This document shows, piece by piece, positions 8,308-17,800 of a DNA stretch of 64,000 bases. Position numbers and translations under genes: made by a program. Position 1 is the stretch's first letter, and every line of letters begins with the position of its first letter. The notes beneath the pieces were generated by a model. The model was given only the letters and a program-made list of their open reading frames with translations, was not told the origin of the DNA and searched no databases. The stretch is from contig JAOEUK010000001.1 in the NCBI GenBank assembly GCA_028382965.1, positions 345,001 to 409,000 on the forward strand. The letters run 5' to 3'. This DNA comes from Candidatus Puniceispirillum sp. Its GTDB lineage: Bacteria > Pseudomonadota > Alphaproteobacteria > Puniceispirillales > Puniceispirillaceae.

Positions 8308-8624
8308 GAAACTGCCTCTGCGCCCAGATTTAGCATGGTCCGACCCGAATGAACTTAGTCAACCCACACAAGCCGTCTCCATAGTGATTGGATCAGCGGC
8401 TTTGGAAATGTAGTTAAATTCTAGCAGGTATATTTTTCAAAAGTCGTGTCGCCAGATAAATAATGTCTGTGATCAGCAAAAAATCATATATTTTCTTTTA
8501 GTAGCTTCGCTACTTAATCAAGGTTATTAATTTATCTAATCCTTTCACATATTCAGCTTTATAACTTAACTAAAATAGAGTGAAATGAAGTTCAGGAAAT
8601 TGTAGCAGAATTGGGAGAAATATT
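8308..8624. other. Intergenic region
   Basis: No gene recognised. A small AGTAGC-TTC-GCTACT hairpin lies at 8500-8514 without a clear T-run on the plus strand. GGGAGAA near 8613-8619 is the ribosome binding site of the next small gene. Confidence 0.4.
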
Positions 8625-8723
8625 TTGTTTAAAAGATTGCTTACATACACAACCTTTTTGGTCTTGATGTACGGACTTGCTGCCTGTGAGACTACCGGAA
8701 CTTCTAGCGGTGGAATGTACTAG
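8625..8723 (+). CDS. Small lipoprotein (32 aa)
   Basis: TTG at 8625 follows GGGAGAA by about six bases and opens a 32-codon frame. It has a basic start (MFKRLL), a hydrophobic segment (TYTTFLVLMYGL) and the lipobox GLAAC with Cys about residue 21, followed by ETTGTSSGGMY. This is the plan of entericidin-like or other tiny bacterial lipoproteins. It would be anchored as a mature peptide of about 12 residues. A terminator follows at 8777-8814, so it looks like its own transcription unit. The function is unknown. Confidence 0.6.
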   Translation: MFKRLLTYTTFLVLMYGLAACETTGTSSGGMY

Positions 8724-8776
8724 AATAGTTAAGAACAAGATTTTATAAAACGTATAATAATAAATCGTCTAATTAG

Positions 8777-8814
8777 GGCGCAATCTTCCGGGGTTGCGTC
8801 TTATTTTTATTTTC
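8777..8814 (+). terminator. Factor-independent terminator after small lipoprotein
   Basis: GGCGCAA (8777-8783) pairs with TTGCGTC (8794-8800, one G-T pair), followed by a T-rich run. A similar stem occurs after the PEP carboxylase gene at 11831. Confidence 0.7.
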
Positions 8815-8966
8815 AGTTCAAGCGGTAGTTTCAACACTTCTAAAAACTGAATAACTCTATGTACATCTACGCCTAAGTTTCTAGTATAAAATAAAGAAAT
8901 GCGAACAAACTTGGTAAACTAATTAATCCCTGAAGTTATGGAGCCATCCTGCTGAAATGAAAAATA

Positions 8967-11735
8967 ATGATTAAACAAAATCTAAAGATCGAGCTTTTGC
9001 AAAAGCTCGAAGCCTTTCGTGAGCAGGGGAACTCCGTGTCTGTCTTGAATCCTATTTTAGCTGTCGCGGACGAGGTTTGTGAGCGTCTTTACAAAAAAGA
9101 GATTAGTCATGACCAAATTAATGAACTGCTTAAACAACTTGGTGGTGAAATTTGGAATAAGCAAACCAGTCAGCTCCGTTTAAAAACCGGCAGTGATCAG
9201 AATTTTGACAACATTTTAAAATCTATTAATTTAGTATCACTTGATATTGGCAAGCCAATTTACCACGCTGTTTTCACAGCACATCCAGTATTTGCGTTGG
9301 CCGCGAGCAGGTCGGCTGATCTATCATTAGCTGCTAGTACTAACACAATTAACGCGGTTCCGGAGAATGCCTATCAATCTAGGCATTCAATAAGCTTAAA
9401 GGATGAACATAGTGAAGCGGTAACGGCGATGTTGTACGCCAGAGCAGCTATTAGATCATTACATCATAAAATTCTGACAGCAAAGCGCCTTGCAAAAACT
9501 TCAGATTGGCGAAATATTTTGCCAAAAATGTGCGCAATATCAACCTGGGTTGGGTATGACTTGGATGGCCGATCAGACATAACCTGGCTCGACAGCTTTG
9601 TAATCAGGCTAACTGAAAAAAAAATGAGTTTGGAGCTCTACTCTTCGGAGCTAGCGCCGTACGCCAGAAATGAATCAAATCTTGCAAAGATGCTATTGGA
9701 ACTAAACAGTGAAAAAGAAAAAACAATTTCTGACATCACACGTTTCACAAAACTTGATGAAACTAGTTTTTCCACCGTAGTTGATTGTTTGAGTGAGCGA
9801 CCAAATAAACTTGTAAGTAGTCAAGATTTTGCTGACCGCCTTCACAAAATAGCCATCAATATTGTTGATGAGGAAATTGCTACAAAATTATTAGTACTTG
9901 CTGGAGACATTGCTTGTCATGGCTTTGGTATGGGTGAAATTCATTTGCGGATTAATGCTGTGCAACTACGTAATGCGATGGGAGTAGTTGAGGGCCAAAG
10001 TGACCCTTCCGCATTTCAGGATATACGTAGTCGCATACTCATGGAAGAATTGACCACACGTATTGCGACCGAACCGTCTTGGGAAATTAATTTTCAGAGC
10101 TTAAGCGAAGAAAATGCTACTGCTCGCCGCCAGTTAATGCTCGCAACTCAAATCTTGAAGCATATTGATTCTGACCAACCTATCCGACTGTTAATTGCTG
10201 AGTGTGAAAAGCCAGTTACCATTTTGACTGCCCTTTACTTGGCACACAAATTTGGAATTACTAATCGACTAGATATTTCTCCTTTGTTTGAGACTACATT
10301 TGCTATGGAACATGGCGTGCAAATTATTGAACAGTTATTGGGTCATGAGGTCTTTTGTGCTTACGTTCGCCAACGTGGGAGGTTAGCGATAGAAACAGGC
10401 TTTTCTGATGCCGGTCGGTTTATAGGTCAAATTTCAGCTAATCTTGCAATTGAAAGACTTCAACTCAAGATTGCTGACTTGATCAAGGACAATTTAAATT
10501 GTGATGTTGATTTTCTTATTTTTAATACGCATGGCGAGTCCCTTGGACGCGGGTGCGCTGGCCCTGGAATTGAGGACCGACAAAACTTTATCTTAACGCC
10601 ATACGTGAGGGCCCATTGTAAAGGAATTGGCGTACAAATTCACCATGAGTCGAGCTTTCAAGGTGGAGACGGTTATCGTATGTTCGGGAACGAACATTTG
10701 GCATTATCAACAATATATAGTTTGTTTGCAGCAGAAATTAACCCGCCAAGTCGAGCATGGAAGGAGGATGGGTTCTATAAAAACCACGATTACCCACTGG
10801 ATATGTTTTTGTCTCTAAAAGCATGGCATGAAAAGCTATTTCATGATCAAAATTATGGAATTTTTTTGGATATCTTTAGTGTTAATCTTCTACCTAAAAC
10901 TGGATCACGCTCTGCTAAACGTCCAACACAGACTGGCACAAGCCGTCAAGATCCATCAAAAATGCGTGCGATTCCTCATAATGCGATACTTCAGCAGTTG
11001 GGTTTTCTAGCGAATGTCATTTCGGGTTTTGGTGGGGCAGCGCAAATAGACACTGAACAATTTACTAAACTCTACAAATCGTCGCCGCGTCTAAAACAAT
11101 TACTTGGGCATGTCTTAGCGGCAAAGGAACTTGGTTCATTAAATACCGTTCTTGCGTATGCTAAATTGCTTGATAATGGGTTTTGGATTGATCGAGCCTA
11201 CCATGGGTATCAACCACATAATCTATCTGCTTATCGTAAGATTGGCCAAATGCTATCCAATGATATACGCACAGAGGCAGTCCAGGACGTCGTTTGGTGG
11301 TTGCGTGATGATCTAATTGATTTATATCGTCTATCCAAATTAGTTGGTATTACAGATGTACGTATAAGTGGCAATGAACGCATAGCTCTCGACCTAATAC
11401 ATGCTGTTAGAGTAGCGTTAATTATAGACTCACTCGCTTTAATTTGTCGTGTGCCACGCTTTGCAGAGTCTAATCGACACAGCAACGATGATGTTTTGCG
11501 TCAAGCGCTAAGCCTTGATTTTGATGGGGTCCAAAAAATTATTAGGCAAGAATTTTCGCTCGATAAAACAAAGTTAACTTACGGTCAACTACGTGAAAAA
11601 CAAAATTATAAAGATGATGGTTCTTCGGACTACCAAGCTATAGAAGAACAAATTTTGAATCCTCTCAATCGCAATCATAAGATGATAAAACTTATTAGCC
11701 AAATGATCAGTGGTCACTACGGGGCGCATGGTTAG
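8967..11735 (+). CDS. Divergent phosphoenolpyruvate carboxylase
   Basis: The 922-residue protein aligns by motif with PEP carboxylase (PEP + bicarbonate to oxaloacetate) along its length: FTAHPVF (usual TAHPTE, catalytic His kept), VGYDLDGRSDI, FSDAGRFIGQ (usual YSDSxKDGG), FNTHGESLGRGC (usual FHGRGGSxGRGG), FQGGDGYRMFGN (usual TEQGExxRFKYG), GSRSAKR and MRAIP. Several normally invariant residues are changed: the Lys of YSDSxKD is Arg and the first Arg of HGRGG is missing, and the C-terminus ends SGHYGAHG instead of the usual NTG. It is either a variant-family PEPC, as annotated in other alphaproteobacteria, or an enzyme with altered activity. An anaplerotic or serine-cycle-like role is possible given the C1 genes. 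Confidence 0.7.
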   Translation: MIKQNLKIELLQKLEAFREQGNSVSVLNPILAVADEVCERLYKKEISHDQINELLKQLGGEIWNKQTSQLRLKTGSDQNFDNILKSINLVSLDIGKPIYHAVFTAHPVFALAASRSADLSLAASTNTINAVPENAYQSRHSISLKDEHSEAVTAMLYARAAIRSLHHKILTAKRLAKTSDWRNILPKMCAISTWVGYDLDGRSDITWLDSFVIRLTEKKMSLELYSSELAPYARNESNLAKMLLELNSEKEKTISDITRFTKLDETSFSTVVDCLSERPNKLVSSQDFADRLHKIAINIVDEEIATKLLVLAGDIACHGFGMGEIHLRINAVQLRNAMGVVEGQSDPSAFQDIRSRILMEELTTRIATEPSWEINFQSLSEENATARRQLMLATQILKHIDSDQPIRLLIAECEKPVTILTALYLAHKFGITNRLDISPLFETTFAMEHGVQIIEQLLGHEVFCAYVRQRGRLAIETGFSDAGRFIGQISANLAIERLQLKIADLIKDNLNCDVDFLIFNTHGESLGRGCAGPGIEDRQNFILTPYVRAHCKGIGVQIHHESSFQGGDGYRMFGNEHLALSTIYSLFAAEINPPSRAWKEDGFYKNHDYPLDMFLSLKAWHEKLFHDQNYGIFLDIFSVNLLPKTGSRSAKRPTQTGTSRQDPSKMRAIPHNAILQQLGFLANVISGFGGAAQIDTEQFTKLYKSSPRLKQLLGHVLAAKELGSLNTVLAYAKLLDNGFWIDRAYHGYQPHNLSAYRKIGQMLSNDIRTEAVQDVVWWLRDDLIDLYRLSKLVGITDVRISGNERIALDLIHAVRVALIIDSLALICRVPRFAESNRHSNDDVLRQALSLDFDGVQKIIRQEFSLDKTKLTYGQLREKQNYKDDGSSDYQAIEEQILNPLNRNHKMIKLISQMISGHYGAHG

Positions 11736-11830
11736 GCAGCCCTTCTGTTTATCATGCTCATAACCTGAGGGCAGTAGATCTAAATGATATGAGGTGATCA
11801 AATAATTAGATAAGGTAAACGTTAATATCA

Positions 11831-11862
11831 GGCGCAGCCTTTTTGGGTTGCACCTTTTTTTC
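11831..11862 (+). terminator. Terminator after PEPC-like gene
   Basis: GGCGCAGCC (11831-11839) pairs imperfectly with GGGTTGCACC (11845-11854), followed by a run of Ts. Confidence 0.65.
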
Positions 11863-12025
11863 GTTTGGTACCTTAATGAAGCTATGATTTACCAATGGTG
11901 GACTCGATTAAATAGCATTTATGGCTGATGGGTGTTGACAACAAATCGTCCCATAAGGGTTCATTGATCAGACAATAAAATTGAGTAATAAGCTAGATAT
12001 TAGACAGAAAAATAGGATATCAACA

Positions 12026-13270
12026 ATGTCACTAACTACTCCAGTAGAAACCAATGGCCGGCGTTATGAGGTCCCTGCAGTTTGCGCAATTGTGATTTGT
12101 CTTGATGGTTGTGAACCGACCTATCTTGATGTAGCCATCGAATGTGGGCTGATGCCAAATTTGAAGCGTATCAGGCAGAATGGGACTAGCCGGATTGCCC
12201 ATTCGGTTATTCCCTCTTTTACCAACCCGAACAATATGTCAATCGCTACAGGGCGACCGCCAGCGGTTCATGGAATTTGCGGCAATTATCTTTTTGAGCC
12301 AGAGACTGGCAAAGAGGTGATGATGAATGATGTACGCTTTCTTCGTGCCCCGACTATCTTTTCATCTTACTATACTGCTGGCGCTCGGGTAGCACTGGTG
12401 ACGGCGAAGGATAAACTTCGTGCTCTCCTGGGAAATGGGTTGTCCTATGATGATAACCGTGCAATTTGTTTTTCCGCCGAACGCGCTGACCAGGCAACGA
12501 AGATGGTTAACGGTATTGATGATGCCAGCGCTTGGCTTGGACGTCCGGTCCCAGAAGTTTATTCTGGCGAGCTGTCTGAATTTGTTTTTGCCGCAGGCGT
12601 CAAGTTACTGACTGAATGGCAGCCGGATGTTATGTATCTGTCGACGACTGATTATATTCAGCATAAATTTTCACCAGAACAACAGGGCGCATTGGATTTT
12701 CACGCCATGGTGGATGGCTACCTTGGCCAGCTTGACGAACTTGGCGCAGCAATTATCCTGACCGCTGATCATGGTATGAAGCCAAAACATGACAACGCGG
12801 GTGAACCAGCCGTGATCTATGTTCAGGATCTTCTTGATAATTGGCTTGGAGCTGCGGCAGCGCGGGTTATCTTGCCAATCACTGACCCTTATGTTGTTCA
12901 TCACGGGGCGCTGGGGTCATTCGCTACAGCTTATCTGCCTGATGGCACAGACATTGTTGAGATCAGTGACAGGCTTGCCGCCATCGACGGAATCATGCTG
13001 GTGATCGACCGCGATGAAGCTGTTCGGCGCTTTGAATTACCGGCTGATAGGATTGGTAATATCGTCATAATTTCGAGTGAGAACATGACAATTGGCACCT
13101 CTGCAGACAGACATGATTTAGCAGCATTGGATGAGCCTCTTCGAAGCCATGGTGGGCTGACTGAGCAGGACGTGCCCTTTATCGTCAACCGGAAGATCGA
13201 CCTTCCAGAGGCACCGCTGCTGCGAAATTTTGATGCTTTCTACTTTGCAGCCATCGCTGCGTCGAAGTAA
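12026..13270 (+). CDS. phnA: Phosphonoacetate hydrolase
   Basis: The protein has about 414 residues from ATG 12026 (the frame could extend to a TTG at 11981, but MSLTTPVETNGRRYEVPA matches the family start). It belongs to the alkaline phosphatase superfamily: CLDGCEP (first metal Asp), VIPSFTNPNNMSIATG (Thr nucleophile in the SFTNPNN motif), STTDYIQHKF, TADHGMKPKH and RSHGG supply the two-zinc site. The SFTNPNN and DYIQHK motifs are specific to PhnA, which cleaves phosphonoacetate to acetate and phosphate in the cytoplasm. The gene is visibly more GC-rich than its neighbours, suggesting transfer. It is linked in theme with the aminoethylphosphonate-type transporter at 61814-64000. Confidence 0.85.
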   Translation: MSLTTPVETNGRRYEVPAVCAIVICLDGCEPTYLDVAIECGLMPNLKRIRQNGTSRIAHSVIPSFTNPNNMSIATGRPPAVHGICGNYLFEPETGKEVMMNDVRFLRAPTIFSSYYTAGARVALVTAKDKLRALLGNGLSYDDNRAICFSAERADQATKMVNGIDDASAWLGRPVPEVYSGELSEFVFAAGVKLLTEWQPDVMYLSTTDYIQHKFSPEQQGALDFHAMVDGYLGQLDELGAAIILTADHGMKPKHDNAGEPAVIYVQDLLDNWLGAAAARVILPITDPYVVHHGALGSFATAYLPDGTDIVEISDRLAAIDGIMLVIDRDEAVRRFELPADRIGNIVIISSENMTIGTSADRHDLAALDEPLRSHGGLTEQDVPFIVNRKIDLPEAPLLRNFDAFYFAAIAASK

Positions 13271-13421
13271 CATTCACATATAAAGGTTAAAAACCTGAAG
13301 GATGTAGATTTTAATCTCTGCACTTCAAAATAACTTATATATTTAACAATTTAACTAAGACGAAATCTCTTGAAATTGGGGTTTTTATGTTTCTGTTTAT
13401 ATGTCTAGTGGTCATACGTCT

Positions 13422-14234
13422 TCACGTTTTCTCTTGTTTGCGTTCAATTTCAACCCCAAAAGGTTGGCAGGTTTCGCAGACAAATGTTCTTCGCCCGCTG
13501 ATCTCAAAGCGCCGTATTGCGCCCTTGCACTTCGGACAAGTACCTTTTGCAAAGATGTTGACACGCTCTTGATAGCGGCTTTTTGACGGGCGTGTGTTAT
13601 TTACAGTAATAATGGCATTGTGCTTTACACCAATCATAAGCAACGCTTTTGCATCATCCCAAATTTTATCAAAGGTTTGCCGGTTGATAGCTTTTCCTGG
13701 TATTTCGGGGTGAACTCCCTGGCGCCATAAGATTTCTGAGCGATAAATGTTTCCGATTCCTGCCATTACAGACTGATCCATGATTAGACGACCAATTGGC
13801 GCCTTACTCTTTACTATTTTATTAAAAGCTAGGTCAGGATCCGCATCCGAGCGCAGCACATCGGGTCCTATCCGCTTAATTAATTTCATCACCTCGTATT
13901 CAGCCAAAATCTGGCAAATAGTTGGGCCATTGATATCTATCACGTGCGTGCTGCTGACGAGGCGGACACGTACAGCGCCCCGCGGTTCAACAAGCGGTAA
14001 TTTACGTTTTCGAATCCGTCCAAAGAGGCCGAGATGAATATGGAGTGTTTTACCATTTTTAAAACGATAAAGAAGGTGTTTTCCTAACGCCTCCACGGCA
14101 AGACAAAACTGCCCTGTAAGAAGAGATGCCTCTTCAGTGAACCTGCCCTGTGGTGACGAAACAGTCAGTAGTTGGCCAGCCAATATCTTTTGGTGGTCAC
14201 GTGCTGCGCGGTGGATGGTATGGCCTTCTGGCAC
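13422..14234 (-). CDS. nei: Fpg/Nei-family DNA glycosylase/AP lyase
   Basis: The 270-residue protein begins MPEGHTIHRAAR: Pro2 is the Schiff-base nucleophile and Glu3 the acid, and PEGHT is the Nei-type version. LGKHLLYRF (Lys near 53), MDQSVMAGIGNIYRSEILW (helix-two-turn-helix) and a C-terminal zinc finger CPKC...CETCQ are present. It removes oxidised bases and nicks the strand. It is convergent with phnA and stands alone. The Fpg versus Nei assignment rests on the N-terminal motif. Confidence 0.85.
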   Translation of the reverse strand: MPEGHTIHRAARDHQKILAGQLLTVSSPQGRFTEEASLLTGQFCLAVEALGKHLLYRFKNGKTLHIHLGLFGRIRKRKLPLVEPRGAVRVRLVSSTHVIDINGPTICQILAEYEVMKLIKRIGPDVLRSDADPDLAFNKIVKSKAPIGRLIMDQSVMAGIGNIYRSEILWRQGVHPEIPGKAINRQTFDKIWDDAKALLMIGVKHNAIITVNNTRPSKSRYQERVNIFAKGTCPKCKGAIRRFEISGRRTFVCETCQPFGVEIERKQEKT

Positions 14235-14602
14235 TGCGTTCTCCCAATCTTACTAAGCTACTGCTCGGGCGTTTTGCTTTTTGGTGACTGTGATTTACTG
14301 TGACGAATGTTTGTTCTTAATTTTGCATTCTGTAGTAATGATTTCTGTATGCTTTTAACTCGCTTCTGGCCTGTTGTCTAATTAGAGAAATTGCGTGGGA
14401 AAAGTCACTTAAGCGCCATATAACATGTCATGTCGTAGGTTATTCAAGAGGGTGCTCAGACTTAATCTTCATCTTTGCTTTTTTGTTCTATAATTTAAGC
14501 TTGTTATGAAGCCTTTATAATTTTGTAATTTGTTAATGCTCATTGCTCAAAATAGTTAAGCAGGCGTATTATTGAAATATTAACAACTTAGAGGTTTGTT
14601 TG
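14235..14602. other. Intergenic region without recognisable gene
   Basis: AT-rich and without a coding frame I can support. It presumably contains the divergent promoters of the glycosylase and the DUF2130 gene. AGAGG at 14590-14594 is the ribosome binding site for the latter. Confidence 0.45.
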
Positions 14603-15790
14603 ATGAATGAAGTTATTTGCCCCCACTGTGATAAAGCATTTCAGGTTGATGAAGCTGGTTACGCAAACATTCTCAAACAAGTTTATACCAGAGAATTTGA
14701 AAGTCAGCTTAACGAACGTCTTACTCAGGCTGAAAAGGAAAAAGTTGGAGCTTTGAAACTCTTGGAAAAAGAATCAGAGAGCACAATTCAAGCAATAAAG
14801 GCTGAGAAAGAAATGAAGATTGAACGCTTAAATTCACAAATCAGAGAGAAAGAAAGTTCAACTCAGCTTGTCGTTGATAAAGCTGTTAGGGCAATGGAAA
14901 AAGAAAGAGACAAACTTAACAATGATTTGAAAAATGCCCTATTAGAGAAACAAAATTCTGAGAATTTACTTAAAGATAAGTATAAAACCCAAATACGAGA
15001 TAGAGATGATCATATCGAACGACTAAAAGATATGAAAGCTAAGTTGTCTACAAAAATGGTTGGTGAAACGTTAGAGCAGCACTGTGAAATTGAATTTAAC
15101 AGATTGCGTTCTACTGCATTTCAAACAGCATTTTTTGAGAAAGACAATGATGGAAGAACAGGGAGCAAAGGTGATTATATTTTCAGAGACCATGATGAAA
15201 ATAAGACTGAAATTGTTTCAATAATGTTTGAAATGAAAAATGAGACTGATACGACTACAGCCAAAAGTAAAAATGAAGATTTTCTTAGAGAGTTAGATAA
15301 AGATCGCCATGAAAAGGGATGTGAGTATGCGGTATTAGTATCTTTATTGGAGCCAGATAACGAATTGTATAACATGGGCATAGTCGATGTCTTTCATAGG
15401 TATCCAAAAATGTATGTTATTAGGCCACAGTTTTTTATTCCAATGATTACGCTATTAAGAAATGCAGCGATGCACTCATTAAAATACAAATCTGAGCTAG
15501 CTCAAATACGAGGGCAAAATATAGATGTCACTAATTTTGAAACAGAGTTGGAGACGTTTAAAACAGCTTTTGGTAAGAACTTTGAATTGGCATCGCGAAA
15601 ATTTGCAACCGCAATAGATGAAATTGACAAGTCAATTAGCCATCTACAAAAGACAAAGGATGCTCTGTTGAGCACTGATAGAAACCTTCGGATAGCCAAT
15701 GATAAAGCGCAAGATGTGACAATAAAAAGATTGACCCGAAACAACCCTACAATGGCAGTAAAGTTTGCAGAGACAAAGGGCGACGGTTAA
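14603..15790 (+). CDS. DUF2130 protein, coiled coil plus nuclease-like domain
   Basis: The 395-residue protein starts at ATG 14603 (a TTG one codon earlier is less likely) after AGAGG. It has an N-terminal zinc-ribbon half (CPHCDKAF), a long charged coiled coil (about residues 30-150), and then the DUF2130 core with TGSKGDYIF...[12 protein letters not shown]. The D...E-x-K spacing looks like a PD-(D/E)xK nuclease fold, as suggested for this family. The tail is again helical. The function is unknown. It opens an AT-rich run of accessory genes (14603-18978). Confidence 0.75.
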   Translation: MNEVICPHCDKAFQVDEAGYANILKQVYTREFESQLNERLTQAEKEKVGALKLLEKESESTIQAIKAEKEMKIERLNSQIREKESSTQLVVDKAVRAMEKERDKLNNDLKNALLEKQNSENLLKDKYKTQIRDRDDHIERLKDMKAKLSTKMVGETLEQHCEIEFNRLRSTAFQTAFFEKDNDGRTGSKGDYIFRDHDENKTEIVSIMFEMKNETDTTTAKSKNEDFLRELDKDRHEKGCEYAVLVSLLEPDNELYNMGIVDVFHRYPKMYVIRPQFFIPMITLLRNAAMHSLKYKSELAQIRGQNIDVTNFETELETFKTAFGKNFELASRKFATAIDEIDKSISHLQKTKDALLSTDRNLRIANDKAQDVTIKRLTRNNPTMAVKFAETKGDG

Positions 15791-16023
15791 ATCTAGTTTA
15801 TAATCGGACCACAACTAATTGGAGTTGGTTCAGCATTAGTTTCTGCGGACATTAATGGTTCAGTAGTAAAATAGTTTTTAGTTTACTGATGCTCAAATTT
15901 TTTACGTTTCTGGCTTTATGTCAAATGGCGACTTGTTGTCATGACGTTTTGCTTCACGCTTGCAGTAGAAGCAGTGAGCACTTATCCTTTTATGAACATT
16001 GCTGGAGAAAAAGGTTTAAATGT

Positions 16024-16584
16024 ATGAAAAGTTATTTAATCGAGGACTATGTTGCAGATATAAGGAAAATTGTAGCTAAAAATGAATCAGAAACAGCTAT
16101 AACTTCACGAATAAAACCTCTTTCCAAACGCTTTGCTGCTGAAAAAGCATGGTTCAATAATGTTTATCGCGAAGTGGACGCTCAACAGGGTTTTGGTTTG
16201 CATCTTCTACATGAGGAAGAGAACCATGATCTAGCTATTTTTGTCATTGCATGGGCTCCTGGAAGAGGCCTAAAAGCTCACAACCATAAGACTTGGGCGG
16301 TTGTAGCCGGTATTGAAGGACAAGAACATGAAACAAGTTACTGTAGGATTGATGACAAGAGCCGACCTGGATTTGCAGATCTTGAAGTAACACATGAAGA
16401 AACGTTGTTTCCAGGAAAAGTTGTATGCTGTATGCCTGAAGACATTCACAGTGTTTGGAATAATGGTAAGCAAGTCGCAGTTTCGCTTCATACCTATGGG
16501 CGCCATCTTAACTTTACAGGCCGTTCTATTTTTGACTTAGAGGAAAAAACAGAGCTTCCCTGTGTTGTAAAAGTACAGAGCTGA
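16024..16584 (+). CDS. Cysteine/3-mercaptopropionate dioxygenase-like cupin
   Basis: The 186-residue protein starts at ATG 16024; the longer frame from 15889 has an unlikely Cys-rich leader. It is a double-stranded beta-helix protein: PGRGLKAHNHKTWAVVAGIEGQEHETSY provides the H-x-H iron ligands near residues 83-85, and DIHSVWN near 142-144 the third His. This matches the cysteine dioxygenase / 3-mercaptopropionate dioxygenase superfamily, which converts thiols to sulfinates. 3-Mercaptopropionate arises from DMSP demethylation, which would fit this organism, but the substrate cannot be told. Confidence 0.7.
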   Translation: MKSYLIEDYVADIRKIVAKNESETAITSRIKPLSKRFAAEKAWFNNVYREVDAQQGFGLHLLHEEENHDLAIFVIAWAPGRGLKAHNHKTWAVVAGIEGQEHETSYCRIDDKSRPGFADLEVTHEETLFPGKVVCCMPEDIHSVWNNGKQVAVSLHTYGRHLNFTGRSIFDLEEKTELPCVVKVQS

Positions 16585-16686
16585 TTATAGAGACTATGAA
16601 AAATGTTGCAGGCAAGACAAAATCCGTAAACGGGCTTACAATCTCCAATTTAACTTGATTCAATTAGGCTTGTGTAGGAGGCAACT

Positions 16687-17073
16687 GTGACCACGAACAA
16701 AAAAGCCACTGAGTCGGCTTTGGAGGTAATGAGGTGCCATCTTAAAGCTTTGAACTCATTGCAAGAAGACGATCTTGCTCAAACACTTCATTTCCCTCAC
16801 TATCGATTAGTTGGTACTAGATTAAGTTGCTGGGAGTCTCCTGAAACGTACCTTTCTGACTTTCGCGTGAGAGCTGGTGAGAGGTGGGCTCGAACAGAGT
16901 GGAACTCAATTAATGTTCAGAAAGAAAGTCCTAATAAAGTGCATTTAATAGTAGAAATAAATCGGTTTAACAATAAAAATGAACTGATTAACAATTTTGA
17001 CTCCTTTTGGATTATCACATTCAAGGGTGGCAAATGGGCAGCTCAATTTAGATCAAGTTTTGCTGATGCATAG
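16687..17073 (+). CDS. NTF2/SnoaL-like small protein
   Basis: The 128-residue protein begins at GTG 16687 with TAGGAGG just before it. The pattern is an N-terminal helix pair (ALEVMRCHLKALNSLQEDDLAQTLHFPHYRLVG), then alternating strands ending FWIITFKGGKWAAQFRSSF, the usual outline of the NTF2-like/SnoaL fold. Such proteins are small isomerases, hydratases or ligand-binding proteins. It lies 12 nt before the next gene and is probably co-transcribed with it. The function is unknown. Confidence 0.6.
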   Translation: MTTNKKATESALEVMRCHLKALNSLQEDDLAQTLHFPHYRLVGTRLSCWESPETYLSDFRVRAGERWARTEWNSINVQKESPNKVHLIVEINRFNNKNELINNFDSFWIITFKGGKWAAQFRSSFADA

Positions 17074-17085
17074 GAGGTTCTTCAA

Positions 17086-17619
17086 ATGGTACGTAATTTA
17101 ATCATAGCCATGTTTTTAATAGTATTTTGTCAGACTGCTTGGAGCGCAGAAATTGTTGAGCTTCAGCTGCAAGACAAGCTGGATGAAAAGAGGGGTTTTT
17201 GCATAGACATTAGGGGTCACAAAGAACGCGCAAAGGTTAAAAAAGGGCTTCAAGCACATAGCTGTTATTCCTATCAAGGAACGATTGCTGTTGATCAGGC
17301 TTTTGATAGAGATCTATTAAAGCAGGGCTTATTTTTTATGCCTGCCTTCGATGTCTGTATGGAAGCTGAGGGCTATTTTAAAAATGCTAAACTAATGTTG
17401 AATAAGTGTAGTGACGAAGCGTTTCAAAAATTTGAACTGACAAAAAATGACATGATAAAGATTAAGAGCAAACCTGAGTTTTGTGTCGTAATTAGTTCAA
17501 AAAAATCTAGGCAAGGTGGCGGTGGAACCCCATCGCATTTAATAAGATCTCTAGTGATTGAAGATTGTTTAAAAGTTGATAGGAAATATTCAACTTGGCG
17601 GGTGAATGTAGTTCAATAG
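17086..17619 (+). CDS. Secreted protein, possible ricin-type beta-trefoil
   Basis: The 177-residue protein has a clear signal peptide (MVRNLIIAMFLIVFCQTAWSA, cleavage about residue 21) and a GGAGG 7 nt before the ATG. The mature part shows three similar units, each with an early C-[IMV]-[DE]-like motif and a later Cys: GFCIDIRG...SCYSYQG, DVCMEAEG...KCSDEAFQKF, EFCVVISS...DCLKVDRKYSTWRV. This three-fold Cys pattern with Q-x-F / W ends resembles ricin-B-type beta-trefoil lectin domains. I do not recognise a specific family. Confidence 0.5.
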   Translation: MVRNLIIAMFLIVFCQTAWSAEIVELQLQDKLDEKRGFCIDIRGHKERAKVKKGLQAHSCYSYQGTIAVDQAFDRDLLKQGLFFMPAFDVCMEAEGYFKNAKLMLNKCSDEAFQKFELTKNDMIKIKSKPEFCVVISSKKSRQGGGGTPSHLIRSLVIEDCLKVDRKYSTWRVNVVQ

Positions 17620-17800
17620 AAATATTGACACGGTGTTGAACAATCGCTAATTGGCTAAAGTTGAAATTTAAACTTTATCAAATCCTAATTTGGTTTCCAG
17701 CTATGGAGAATTCTCTGCATTGTAATTTGGCCTCTTGATAAAAAATTTCTTTTATTTTTGACATTAGAATCAATATAAAGAGCATAAGGAACTTCAATTT

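Noticed and set aside
8500-8514. AGTAGC-TTC-GCTACT hairpin as a terminator
   Set aside because: The stem is short and no T-run follows on the plus strand.
15889-16023. N-terminal extension of the dioxygenase-like gene
   Set aside because: The leader is Cys/His-rich and unlike the family; ATG 16024 gives the proper start.
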